DNA of 64,000 nt from Chiridota heheva. Taxonomy: Eukaryota > Echinodermata > Holothuroidea > Apodida > Chiridotidae. The stretch covers positions 823,501-887,500 of the forward strand of contig JAIGNY010002044.1 of assembly GCA_020152595.1 (NCBI GenBank), read 5' to 3'. Below, one piece after another: positions 1 to 12,201 of this stretch; the first letter of the stretch is position 1; every line of letters begins with the position of its first letter. Below the pieces are notes generated by a model. That model worked only from the letters and a program-made list of their open reading frames with translations, did not search any database and was not told the DNA's origin. The position numbers were made by a program, and so were the translations under genes.

Positions 1-2893
1 CTAAGTATTGTTTGAGGGTATGATGGAGAACCAAAAACTCTTGGTGGTATTCAATTGCTCCTATACAAATATCATTGGGTTGGAAAACAATAAGTGAATG
101 AACTTAAATAAAATTTGCATAAATTATCATAATAAGATGTTAGAATTAAAAATGATGTAAAATGGTCATCTTTTAACTGATTTTGATGAACTTTTTTGTT
201 ATTTTCATGGTTTATAGCAAATTTTATTCCAATTAAAATCAAACTGTAGTTAAAGAGACAAGAGATGCTAAGCCTTGAAGATGTTAGAAGGTACAGTGTA
301 TTTAATCAGCAAAGTAGCTTAAGGCTTCTACAAGGTATGTGCAGGTCAGACCTGGAAATAATCTACGGTTCCGGTGGGAATTCATGGAATAATTATTATT
401 GTTTTGCTGCATTAATTTAAAATTTCTCGATTAAGCAAAGGTATATATGATCAGGGTGTAACTTAAGGGGGAGGGAGGGGGTTGGTGGAGTAGTGTTTAC
501 ATAAAAGTGTGGAATTGCGAGATTCCCGCACATATTATCATATTCCCGCTAAAAATAATTCAAGGCGGGAAGAAAAATGTCAATAGAATAGAAATATCAA
601 TTCAAAGGCCCAATCCCCCCCACCCCCCCTCAAAAAAAAAAGGTGGTCAAATTTGCCATTTTCCAGCCATAGTTTAGCATTTTCAGTGGTATTATTAGGT
701 CTCTTTGGTATTTCTCTTATTTCTTCAGAAGGAAATCCCCCTTTTTTTTCAACTTCCCCCCCCCCTGCAAAACAAAATTACACAAAAGGGAAAATCCTCC
801 CAAATTTTAAACCTCAGTGTGAACACTGGTGGTGGGTGTGACACCCCTCCTACAAAAGATTTTTTGTCAGGCAATTCCAATTTTTGCCGGGCAAAAGAGT
901 GGCCTAGTATTGAAACAATTTTGTAGGAAAATCAATGTGGTTAAACTTTTACATTTTTGTTTCTTTGCAAAATACACAATACTTTTGAAAAGGTTTGAGA
1001 TCAAATCATCGTTTTTTGCTCCCTTAAGCACCTCTCCCCCCTCCTCCATTGGCCGGATACCAATTTTACCAAAATTTTTCTTGATTTTAAATCATTGAGG
1101 GGCTTTGTAATTAAGAAATCTTTATAGCTTCCATGGCTTCGCCCTTGGACCCAAGTTTCCCCCAATTTTGGTCCCCCTTTATTCCCCCAATTTTGGTCCC
1201 CCCAATAATGAAGGTTATAACAAATGGATTTTGATGAGTCCAGACAGTTTCCATGGCATAATGGGAACTTTTTTTAGATATTCGTGCAATTTCCTTCATT
1301 TTCATGCAATTTTCGTGAAGTTTCTATCAAATTCCGACAAATTTTCTCCACTTTTCGTAAAATTTGCTTTATTTTCGTGAAGTTTGCTTCAATTTTTAAG
1401 CAATTTTCTCATTTTTGTGCAATTTTCTTCAATTGTTTTGTGCAATTTCGTTCATTTTCCGAAAAATGTCCTTCAATTTTTGTGCAAATTCCATTACTTT
1501 TATCAAATTTGCTTCAATTTTTGTTCAATTACCTTAATTTTCCTTCATTTTCGGGAAACTTACACTCTTTATGGTAATTTTCCTAATTTTCTAGGGAAAT
1601 GGTACCAAATTTTACCAATATTTCCATTAAATAAACGATCTGCCCCCCCTTTACAAATAGTTTTTGTACAGTCATATATAAGAGACTCAATGGTACTGAG
1701 GTTTGTTGATGCAAAATAAATCTGGCCCCAATGCCTAATAATTTTTTATGCTGCTGCTTCCAATGAACCCTACAATTTTCTGCAAATTTCCTGAATTTGC
1801 AGGAAAATTCTGCAAATACTTATCTGAACAGATTTAAACAAATATGCAATTGTCTTCTTTTCATCACTTACATTTTGGAAATTTGTGTTGATTTTAAACC
1901 ATTGTGAGGCATAGAAATCAAGAAATCTTCAGAGCTTCAGGGCTTTGCCCCTGGACCCAAGCTAATTGCAAGGCTTTGCCCATGAGTCCCACAATTTTGC
2001 ACAAATTTATTCAATATGCAGGGACAATTTCCCTCATGCCTGTTTAAAAATGGTAACCCAAATGATTATCCGATTTAACATTAGAATAAAAATGGTCTTC
2101 TTTTCATTAATCAAAATTATCAAACTTTGTATTGATTTTCAGCCATTTTGGAGCTTCAAAACAAGAAATCTTTGGAGTTTCAGGGGGCTTTGCCTGGACC
2201 CCACCAAGGCTTCCCCCTATAGGCCTCGCTAGGGGCTTGTAAGCAGGCACACAGGGGAGGGGGTTGATCTGTCCCCAACTGTTCTATATTGTGTAATTGT
2301 ATAGACACATGTATTATTATTTTTTAATAAGTCTAGCAAATGCAAATTTTGGTCTGGCAAATTTGACTTACACCCCCTTACAGTCAAATTACGTCCCTGT
2401 ATATAATATGTGCTCTACAAATGTCCCTGATGTAAAAGTACATTAAACTGCATAAGAGAGAAGAACATATAGGTTTATTTATTACATTGATATTATTTAT
2501 GGGAAGATTTTGCGTGGGAAGATTTTCAACACTTTTATTCAGAACCGTGGGAAATTGTATGATTAATAACTCTGATGCAGATGATCTCTTCAACCAGCGG
2601 CATGGCCAGGGTAACATAAAGAGGGTGGGGTAAGAAGTGGGGGGATAAATTGAAGGGGTCAAATTAGCATACCTTTTAGTAGTATGTCAATCATGGCAGA
2701 TGCATTTAAAGAAAAGGGTTAACATTACCATCTACTGTTTAAATGCCATACTTAAGCAAACTTTTAAGCAATAAATAAGAATCTGAATGACATTTTTTTG
2801 AGAAAAGGTAGAGGGGGAGGGGGTTGTAACTACCCCTCATATTCCCATGGCCATGCCGTTGTCTTCAACCCCTTCCCCTCTAAGAGTACAAAC
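1..2893. other. Downstream part of the IFT57 locus, no coding exon found
   Basis: In the direction of IFT57 this stretch lies after its sixth coding exon and is probably intron, because the C-terminal coiled-coil exons of the protein were not found here on the minus strand. It holds T-rich repeats, C-rich and G-rich runs near 470-480 and 610-630, and several copies of a motif like GGGCTTTGCCCCTGGACCC. The short ORFs are low-complexity and match nothing I recognise. Confidence 0.6.
1120..2240. repeat. Interspersed repeat with T-rich imperfect tandem core
   Basis: Units resembling CAATTTTCGTGAAATTT recur imperfectly from about 1270 to 1600. They are preceded by a block reading CCATGGCTTCGCCCTTGGACCC, and a similar GGCTTTGCCC(C)TGGACCC block recurs at about 1940 and 2190. 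The same two parts occur together near 21960-22210, and the GGGGCGAAGCCCCGGAAGC block again near 17750, so this is a dispersed family. No protein is encoded. The class of element is not clear. Confidence 0.55.
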
Positions 2894-5800
2894 CTTGGTC
2901 TCTGAAAGAGCACTTTCGATGCCATCTTTGTGCTGGTGCATTTGGTCTACATGAGTCCTCCAGTCTTTGTTATCGGTGCGTATATGAACTTTCAGGGAGG
3001 GGGTTACGCGTTCCACCTCTAGCTTCCATTCATTGGCATCAGTGGTAGATTCCATTATTTCCTCTATCCGGGAGTTCTCCACCGCATCCTGGAGAAGGAA
3101 TACATCCAATGCATTATTCATGGGTATGAAAGGTAAGATATCCATAATGTTGGTAAACAAGCGGACAAGAGTTCTCATCAGAAACATAAATAATTTGCAA
3201 CCAAATGACAAATATGTGAACTATCACCTTCCAAGAAGTTAGTTCTTGTATCTTATTGGTTACTTTCAGAAGTCTTGTTGTCTACATTTGTCGTGTCCAA
3301 ACACTGAACAACTTTAAACCAATAAATAACACAGTTCTGAGTAGGATTTGCATTATTGCTCTCAGCATGGCCTCTTTTAGCGAATGGAACCTGCAGCAGT
3401 GAGCATTGTAAGTGTTGGGATTCAGAACCGTAGTCGCAGAGGGTCATGTAAAAAAACAAAATAACAATGTGCTACGTGTGCCCCTGTGTGGCGCGGTATC
3501 CAACTTCCAAGGGATAAATATTTGTCCATAAAATACTAGTGCTGTCACGAGATAGGCTCTATTACGTATCGATTATCGTGGAGAAAAATATCGCGATATA
3601 TCATAGTATCGCGATACTTTTCAAGAAAACTGACTCACGTCACAAATTGTTAATATCACTAACGTTATATGATCATGGAGTTACAATTTACTCCATGAAC
3701 GCAAAAAAAAAAGATTTGCAGATCTAGCAGACGGCATGATCGCGTGACTATTACGTTCATCTAGCAACACTCAGGTGTTTGGTAATTCAGCCAACGTGAC
3801 CATGAATCATGGAAGTGAGAGCCTGATTGGCACATTCTGGACCAATTTTTCTTTGTTTTTGCCAACTTACATCACTCGTTCCAGTGTGAGGAGATAGAGC
3901 ACGATTTTTACTTAGTTGTATGTTTCACCATTATTTTGCACGTTTTTAATGGTCTAAACTTGACTTTTAGATCTAGTACCGCAATGTTAGAATTGTAACA
4001 TACGAAGTCGCCTAGCCTAGTTGTGCGAAATTTCTTAGTTGAGTATTAGATTGTGGTATAGCGATATGTCGTGAAAGGCATATTTCATGTCGTGGGAAAA
4101 GAGATATTGCGATAATTAATATGTCATGACAGCACTATAAAATACTTGTACTCCCAGATACATCTATCAAGTTCTCACCTTTCCTGACTGTAATTTGCCG
4201 AGTCCTTCCAAATCTAAGAAACTGTCCTCCTCCTCAATATCGTCATCCCCCTGTGATGAAATAAGAGTGTACATGGTTAAAGGAATATTCCCATGGTTTT
4301 TTGTAATATTCCCATGGTTTTTTGTAAAATTCCAAGGTTTTTTTTGTAATATTCCAATGGTTGTTTGTAATATTCCATGGTTTTTTGTAATATTCCATGT
4401 TTTTTTGTAATATTCTATGGTTTTTGTTATATTCCCATGGTTATTTGTAAAATTCCCATGGTTATTTGTAAAATTTTCTTCTTTTTTTTTATATTAATAT
4501 TCCCATGTTTTTTTGTAATATTTCCATGCTTTTTTGCAATATTCCCTGTTTTTTGTAAAATTTTATTTGAAAGAGCATATTTTAGAGCCACTTTGGTTCA
4601 AAAATCAGGTTGATATCATATGGATTTTTAGAGATTTCCCAATTGCATTTGAAAGTTTTTGTACAGTATGATGAATTCATGTTTGATGATGTCATAGACG
4701 GCAATTCCATTGCAAATGTTTATGTATTTTTTTTAATGTTCATTGGTTGTTTCTGTATGATTAGAAACAATTTTCCAAAAGTTATTAAAGTAGGGTATAT
4801 TTGGCAATGTATATAAATACCCAACTTTCATCAATTTATTTTTCTAGCAGGTTTTACTCATAAAAAGGAATGATAGATTTAATGAAATACATAGACTTTG
4901 TGGAAAAATGTGTTGCAGTGATGTCATACTGAGCCTTTTCCTATCTGTTTATTGTCATTTTTTGTGAACCTTAAAATTTGAATATCTCCTCGTAGGAATA
5001 ACATATCAACATGATTTTTGTACTAAATTGTTTCTAAAAATGTTCTCTTTCTTATGAAAGGTTGCAAAACAACATGGGAATACTCCTTTTAAAGCAAATA
5101 TACTGTAGCGCCAAAACAAATGTTTGGTTTGGTTTGTTGATGTTTAATGGCACTGCAACAGTCAGAGTCAAATGTGCGAAGAAGAGTAAGAGAGGAGATG
5201 GAGGATTGCGAGGGAGAAAAGGGGGAAAATAAGGTGAATTTAGGAGAAAAATTAAGGTGAAAAGAGATGGGTGTGTAAAGTTAGGTGTAGAAGGGAAGAG
5301 AAAGGAAGATTAAATATGGTCGAATAGGTTGTTGTTGCGGAGGAAGTTGATAATGTTGGAGGAAGAATTGTTCTAAATAGATCCGAGATTGAGGTGGGTG
5401 ATGAGAGAACTGGAGTTCAGGTATAAGGGACAGGTTAAGAGGGTATGCTTGATGGAGAGTTCGGTGTTGCAGGTGGGGCAGGGGAAAAGGAAAGGAGATG
5501 GGAGTGGGTGAGAGGAGTGACTGAGGTGGATGCGGGTGACAACGCTGTCTTTCCTGCGATTACAACTGTACAGGGGGGTGTTGGTCCCGACTTTGGGTTT
5601 GATGGTGAAAAGTTTGTTGCTAGTTTTGTGATTCCAGGAGTCTTGCCAGGTCTTACTGATGTAATTGCAGATGGAGAGATGGAGGTCTGAATGCCAAAAC
5701 AAATACATGCCAATTTCTGATTTTACTTTCCTGACATCTTGGATCAGTAGGTAAGGAAAAAATATATATATATTTTAGAAAAAAAATAAGAAGAAATAGA

Positions 5801-8800
5801 GTTAACCTGGTTAAAAAAACATCTATATCTTAAGACCAAAACAATATATATTTTAACATTCGATTTCAATTCCCCAAACTCTTTGATCGGTAGAGAGGGA
5901 TTTTTTTTTTATAGTTTGGAAACAGTTTTCTTCTGCTTTTTTTATTTACAAACTTTCCTGCTCGTAGACTAAACTTAGGATAAATGAGTATAATAAATTG
6001 CATGTAAATTTGTTTGAATTTCTTTAATGCCCTTTTTCATTAAGCATGTTGAAAATACAAGCGAACTTGTTTTGTTTCAAAATGTCTTCAGATGGCGATG
6101 CATAGTGACTCGACTAAGGTCTGCTTTACTCTCCAGATATATCTACAATGTTTGTATGTTCAAATTCATTTCAATAATATATACAAACACTTGTGAGAAG
6201 GTAATGGCACAAATAGTGTGTTGCAGTCGTTTCTGCACAAATGAGACAAGAGCTTAAATTTGAATATCTCTTTTAACAGAATAGACCACTTTAAACTGAT
6301 TTTAGCCAAACGTGATTACTTAAACCAATCAACGGCTGGGGGAATTGTCCCTTTGTTACATAACCAATCAGCTGCAGCTAGGAAAGTTGTAAGCAACAAT
6401 GTGCCAGTGTATTACTCTTATATGTTACACATATATGATAAGCATTTGAAAGCCTTTTTTCTTACGCTTAAGTCTCATACTGCTCATTAATTGTCTAGAC
6501 AGCCAAGGTATTTGATTGGTTGATAAGATTCCTCCAGGATACGATTGGTCCATTATGGACACATGAATTTTGGCCATGTGACATTATTTTAAGTAGTTTT
6601 CTGGAAATTGCCAATTTGAAAAGATCTTAAGACTTTTGATTACTTCCTCCTCCAGGATGTTTATGCCATTGACCGCGGTCATGTAAGACGGACATTGCTT
6701 GACCACTGACTTAATACTTTGATCAAAGTACAGAGAATACACCAAACATACCAGTATTTCATCTTCCACTTTGTCAAGTGTGAGCTCCACATCTTCATCC
6801 ATGGCTGCCTCCTCCTCCATCTCCTCCTCCGGGTACACGGGCCTAACGACAACATACAAATCAAGGTCACTACAACGTCGTGTAATATTGATCTTAAATG
6901 TCTACGGATATGTAGCTAATTTCTATTCTATTGATATCTGACCACATCAATTTTGGAATTTTGCCAAATTTACTTACTTTTGTTCTATTTCTGCAAAAAG
7001 AGTGTTGAGACCATGAATCTTTATTTTCAACAAATTTTTTTCAGCCTAATTTGAAAACTAGAAATAATCAAACTGTGTAACATTTGCTTAAATTGTGTCT
7101 GACACTTATGTTTTTGTGGTGGTTATTGTGGAACTAGTATAGAACCAGTTCACGTATATGTGCAATGCAGTTCGAATAGCAAACTATGTAACTTCCGAGC
7201 ATCAGTACTTATTAGGAAGAAACTTTGGGCCTAAAAAGTGGTGTTATACTATTCTCCTTAGCTCCCTGGGCAGTTATTACGTCAAATATGGTATATTTTT
7301 TTGTTGTGTATATACAGCGCTTTTGACAACTTTCAGTAATAAAATCTGCTTCACAAATGTTAAGCTTTATTATAATAGATGTAATTGATATCAAACAGCA
7401 TGATTAATACAACAAAGGGTTTGTAATTCCCTTCATTGCAAAAGGACTGACCTTGACCACTTAAAGGTTATTTGCCTCAGTGTTTCATCCGCTAGTTTAT
7501 CCACTACATATATGCAGTGCTCCCCGCAGCCAGGCTTGAGTTTGGCAGGTGGGAAATCCACTGAAGCTCCAAGTCCTCTCACTTCATTCAAGATGTTAGC
7601 TATTGTAGCATTAGGGTCATCGTACTAAGGACAAGAGACAAGGAGAGGACAGTTATCTCAAGATCAAAATCAAAATAAACAATTTTGACAACTTGTGTAA
7701 ATCTTTATCATGCCTTGATGGTTTTTCTGTGAATTATCTAACATTCCTCTTATACTGCATTCACTGTTATAATCATGCAGTATGTAATGTCAGGTGCAAA
7801 ATGGTGTACTATTTATTAGGGCCAGTTATTGTTAGGGTCAATGCCAAAGTTTTAAGTCATTCTGGTACTCAAAGAGCAACAAAACCAGTATTAGTCTAAT
7901 TTACTGCCAACAGGAAAGAAATGGAACGTCAATAATGCACCAAAATTGACGTTTACTACAATTTTTTTAGGGATTTCAGACTCTTCCGTTCCTTTCGTTA
8001 TTATATAACTTTCTTTGCAGCAGCATAGGAAAGCAAAGGTACCATAAACAGCACACTCTATGGACTAGAGAATCTGGACTACCACGGGGACACAAAGAGA
8101 TATACAAGGAAAGATCGTGACTGCAGATTAGAAAAAACTCATTCAAAAATCAGATTGTTGACATTTGAAATATGTTACCACAAAGTGGTGGACTGTAAAA
8201 CAGTGTTGTCATTTATAAGAAATTTGGATAAATGCTGGAAAAACCAAGACAATAAATTGTATTACCGCACACATATAAGCATCAATACTGCACCCAAGCA
8301 TTATACAACAGTAGAAGAGAGTGAGAGCTGACATCAAAGGACCAACCTGACCTTCTGTCAGAATAGGATTTGTGAGTATTTCTTAGTTTAAGCAGTTCTA
8401 CAAAAGTTACCTTTGCATGCCCAGAATTTTCACCGGATGCGCTTGGTGCTATAAGTATGTGTTTTTGCCTGTTTTCCCTTAAAAGCTTTAGAGGCTATCA
8501 TTAGAGCATGCACAATTATTAGGATGAAATTTGTATAATTTTTGGGGTGCCCATCCTTCTCTTTCCTATTTCGTGAGAAGCTGTAGGACCCCGTCCCATG
8601 ACATACTGCACATGTAAGGTTATTCTGCTAAATATGCCAATAATTTTGCTTCTTTCTTCGGTTAAAGGATTAGTTCAGTGGTCAAGCATGTCCATCTTAT
8701 ATGAAAGAGGCTTCAAAAGAAATACAATGGTAAAGAAAGCATTCAAAAATCTTATTTCATTAAGGAGATATTCAAGTTTAAAGCTCTGTCTTATCTGTGT

Positions 8801-11072
8801 AGAAATGACTGGTGTAGTAAATCTACTATGGAAAGTTGGCGTCTTCATCCTCACATTCTTAACAATTGTTAATGTATTTTATAGAAAGTTTATTACATTT
8901 TTTCACTATTTGACTTATTTTTCCTCTAAATTTCTTTAGGTGGTATATTATAAATACCTTTTATAGATTCGGTTTTACTACTTTTTTGTCATACCCCATG
9001 GTTTTTAAGCCACAAAATTGCAGGACAAAATATGATAGAACACATAAAAACTTTAAGGAATCCGATGCTGTGACATCATAACTAGTCTGATTTCAGTCGT
9101 TTCTACACAATTACTACCAAACTTTAAACTTAGATATCTCCTTAACAGAATAAGATTTCTAAATGCTTTCTTTACCATTTTGTTTCCTTTGAAGTCCTCC
9201 TTCATATAAGATGGACATGCTTGACCCCTGAACTAATCCTTGAGTTATCATTATCAGTATTATATTATTATGTTCCAGAGAGTACTGTACCTAGTTTGTT
9301 TTATATACAGTACAGAATTTTCCCTTTAACATTTTTTTTTTTTTTTTTTTAATGTCTTTGTAATGTTTTTCATATAAGAAAAGTGTTTATTGTGATAAAC
9401 ATTAAATGAAATAATCTATTGATATAATGTAACATAACTGAAAGCATAAATATTGTCACTAGATTTTAGTGACTATGGTCAAAGAAATATTCCAAGGTTT
9501 TTGGAAAAAATTATTTTAAAATGCATACTTTTAAAGCCAATTTGGTACAAAAATCAGGTTGATATCATATTCCGTTCAGGAGATATGAATTTTAAAAGAT
9601 TTCTTAATTGCATTTCAAAGTTTTTGAACAGTATGATGAATTCGTGTTTGATGATGTCATAGAGGCAATTCCATTGCAAATGTTTATGTATTTCTTTGAA
9701 CATTAATTGGTTGTTTCTGTATAACTAGAAATATTTTTTTCCAAAAGTGATTAAAGTAGGTATATTTGACAATGTATACCTAACTTTCATCAATTTATTA
9801 TTCTAGCAGGTTTTACTAATAAAAAAGAATGATAGATTTTAATAAAATATATAAACTTTGTCGCAGAATGTGTAGCTGTAATGTCACACTGAGCCTTTTC
9901 CTATTCGTTTTTTGACATTTTTTGTAAACCTTAAAATTTGAATATCTCCTGGAAGGAATACATGTAACATATCAACATGATTTTTGTACTAAATATTTTC
10001 TCTTTCTTATGAAAGGTTACAAAAAACTTGGGAATATTCCTTTAAACTGCCCTTCCTGCATGTTCCAAACTCTCTTATAATCTTTTACAACTTACCTCTT
10101 CAGGCATGTCAAATTGTTTACCCGATCTTTGGATGAGCCACGCGCATAGAGATGTGAATATATAAAACTGCTCTCCTGGATTCGTTGGAATTGCAAAGTA
10201 GTGCCTTGAAAAGAAAACAATAGAAGTTAAAAGTGAATTATAAACAATTATAAAATACTGTGCTGTCACAATATGGCTGTATTACATATCGATTATTGTG
10301 GAGAAAATGTTGCGATATATTGGTATATCACAATATTTTTCAAGAGAAGTGACTCACGAACAAATACTTAATATCACTTCTTTTATGTATACATGAATAA
10401 TGAACGCAAGCAAAAATGATTTCCAGATCCAGTTGACGACATGATCGTATGAGTATCATCACGCATCACACACGTTTGTAATTTAGCCAACATGACCATG
10501 AATCATTGAAGTGAGAGGCATTTTCTGGGCCAATTTTTCGTTCTTTTTGCCAACTTACATCAGAGTGTGCCAGTGTGGAGTAAAGGAGTACAATTTTTTG
10601 TTTCTTTATGTTTCACAGTATTTTTGCACGTCTTTAATGGCCTAAACTTGACTCCAAGATTTATAAATGTAAAGTTAGTAAGTACAGTAACGTACGAAGT
10701 ACTGTAGCCTTGCCTAGTTGAGAGGCATATTTCATGTTGTGGGAAAAGAGATATCGTGATATCGCGAGATATCGTGATATCGCGAGATATCGTGATATCG
10801 CGATAATCGACATATCATGACAGCACTACATACAATCTTACATATAAACTAAACTTATCAGCTCTTTGAATTATTGACCAAATTACCACCCAAGTTGATT
10901 CAATCAATGTACAAATATTAAAGGAGCAAGTTAATTAAAAGAGGGTGCTGTACATGGAGACAAATGTATGATAAACATCTGATGAATGGATTGGATGGTG
11001 GCAATCTCCTATAATCCCCCTCCCTGCTCCCAAATTCAGCATCTCCGTTGACTTAATTCCAAAGTGACAGAT

Positions 11073-11166
<94 letters not shown>

Positions 11167-12140
11167 GCTGTGACCGTTTAGGGATTTCAGTAAACGTGTA
11201 CACACCCAAAAAAGCGAGCGTGTATCATGTACACGCATTTAGTACCGTAATTTTCGGAAATACACCAAAATTGCTCGGAAACTACGAGGCGAAGTAATAA
11301 AAATCGCGCAACCAGTATGGCAAAAGAACTAACTCCATTGCCCAAATAGATGCTGAGTTTTGCTTTCCAAATTGTAAAATATTTACTTCTACAATATAAA
11401 TCATCATTTTTATGGGAAATATGCGTGGAAATTCAGTTTAGAAAGAACAGATAAGTTCGTTTCAATGTCAATTAAACTCGACATCGCGTAACTTTTTGTC
11501 CTCTTCGCTACAGCTTTCAAAGTTCTTCTGTGAAAATCTTGCATACTAGGCCTATGATACACATCGCCGTAAAACCATTTCAAAAGTACGCCACCACCGC
11601 CAGGAAGTTCTGAAATATCAGTCCTCTTCAAAAAATGGCTGCCATCTTTGCGACGCATGCAGAATTTCAGCTCTGTTAAAACCTTTTTCTGTTTGTTTAT
11701 CATGCAATATTTTTTCTTTCTTGCAAAATTTGTTTGACTCATCAGGTAATATTTACATGTAAATGTACTGATTGTTACAATTCAAGTCTTTTTTGGTCGA
11801 TTTAACAGCTTGTAAAACGGGCCTTGATTGCGTGGGATTTAAAGCCTTATGGCCTAACGTTAGGCCTATTGTTAGTTTCACTGTTTACTGCTGCACATTC
11901 GCGGTGCATTTTACAAGTTAGATTACTCAGATTTCGGCGAAATCAAAGTAAAAATATCCCCATTCATTGGTGATTACTGCGCATTTGTGATTCGCACATT
12001 TAAAAAGGATTATGCTAATCGGACTACAGTTTGTAAAAAGTCATTGATTGGAATTTTGTCAGCCACATGTGTGTGATTCGAATCATGAATGAACATATTG
12101 ATTTTCAACGGCAAGACTGACTATGAAAAACGATTACGAT

Positions 12141-12201
<61 letters not shown>

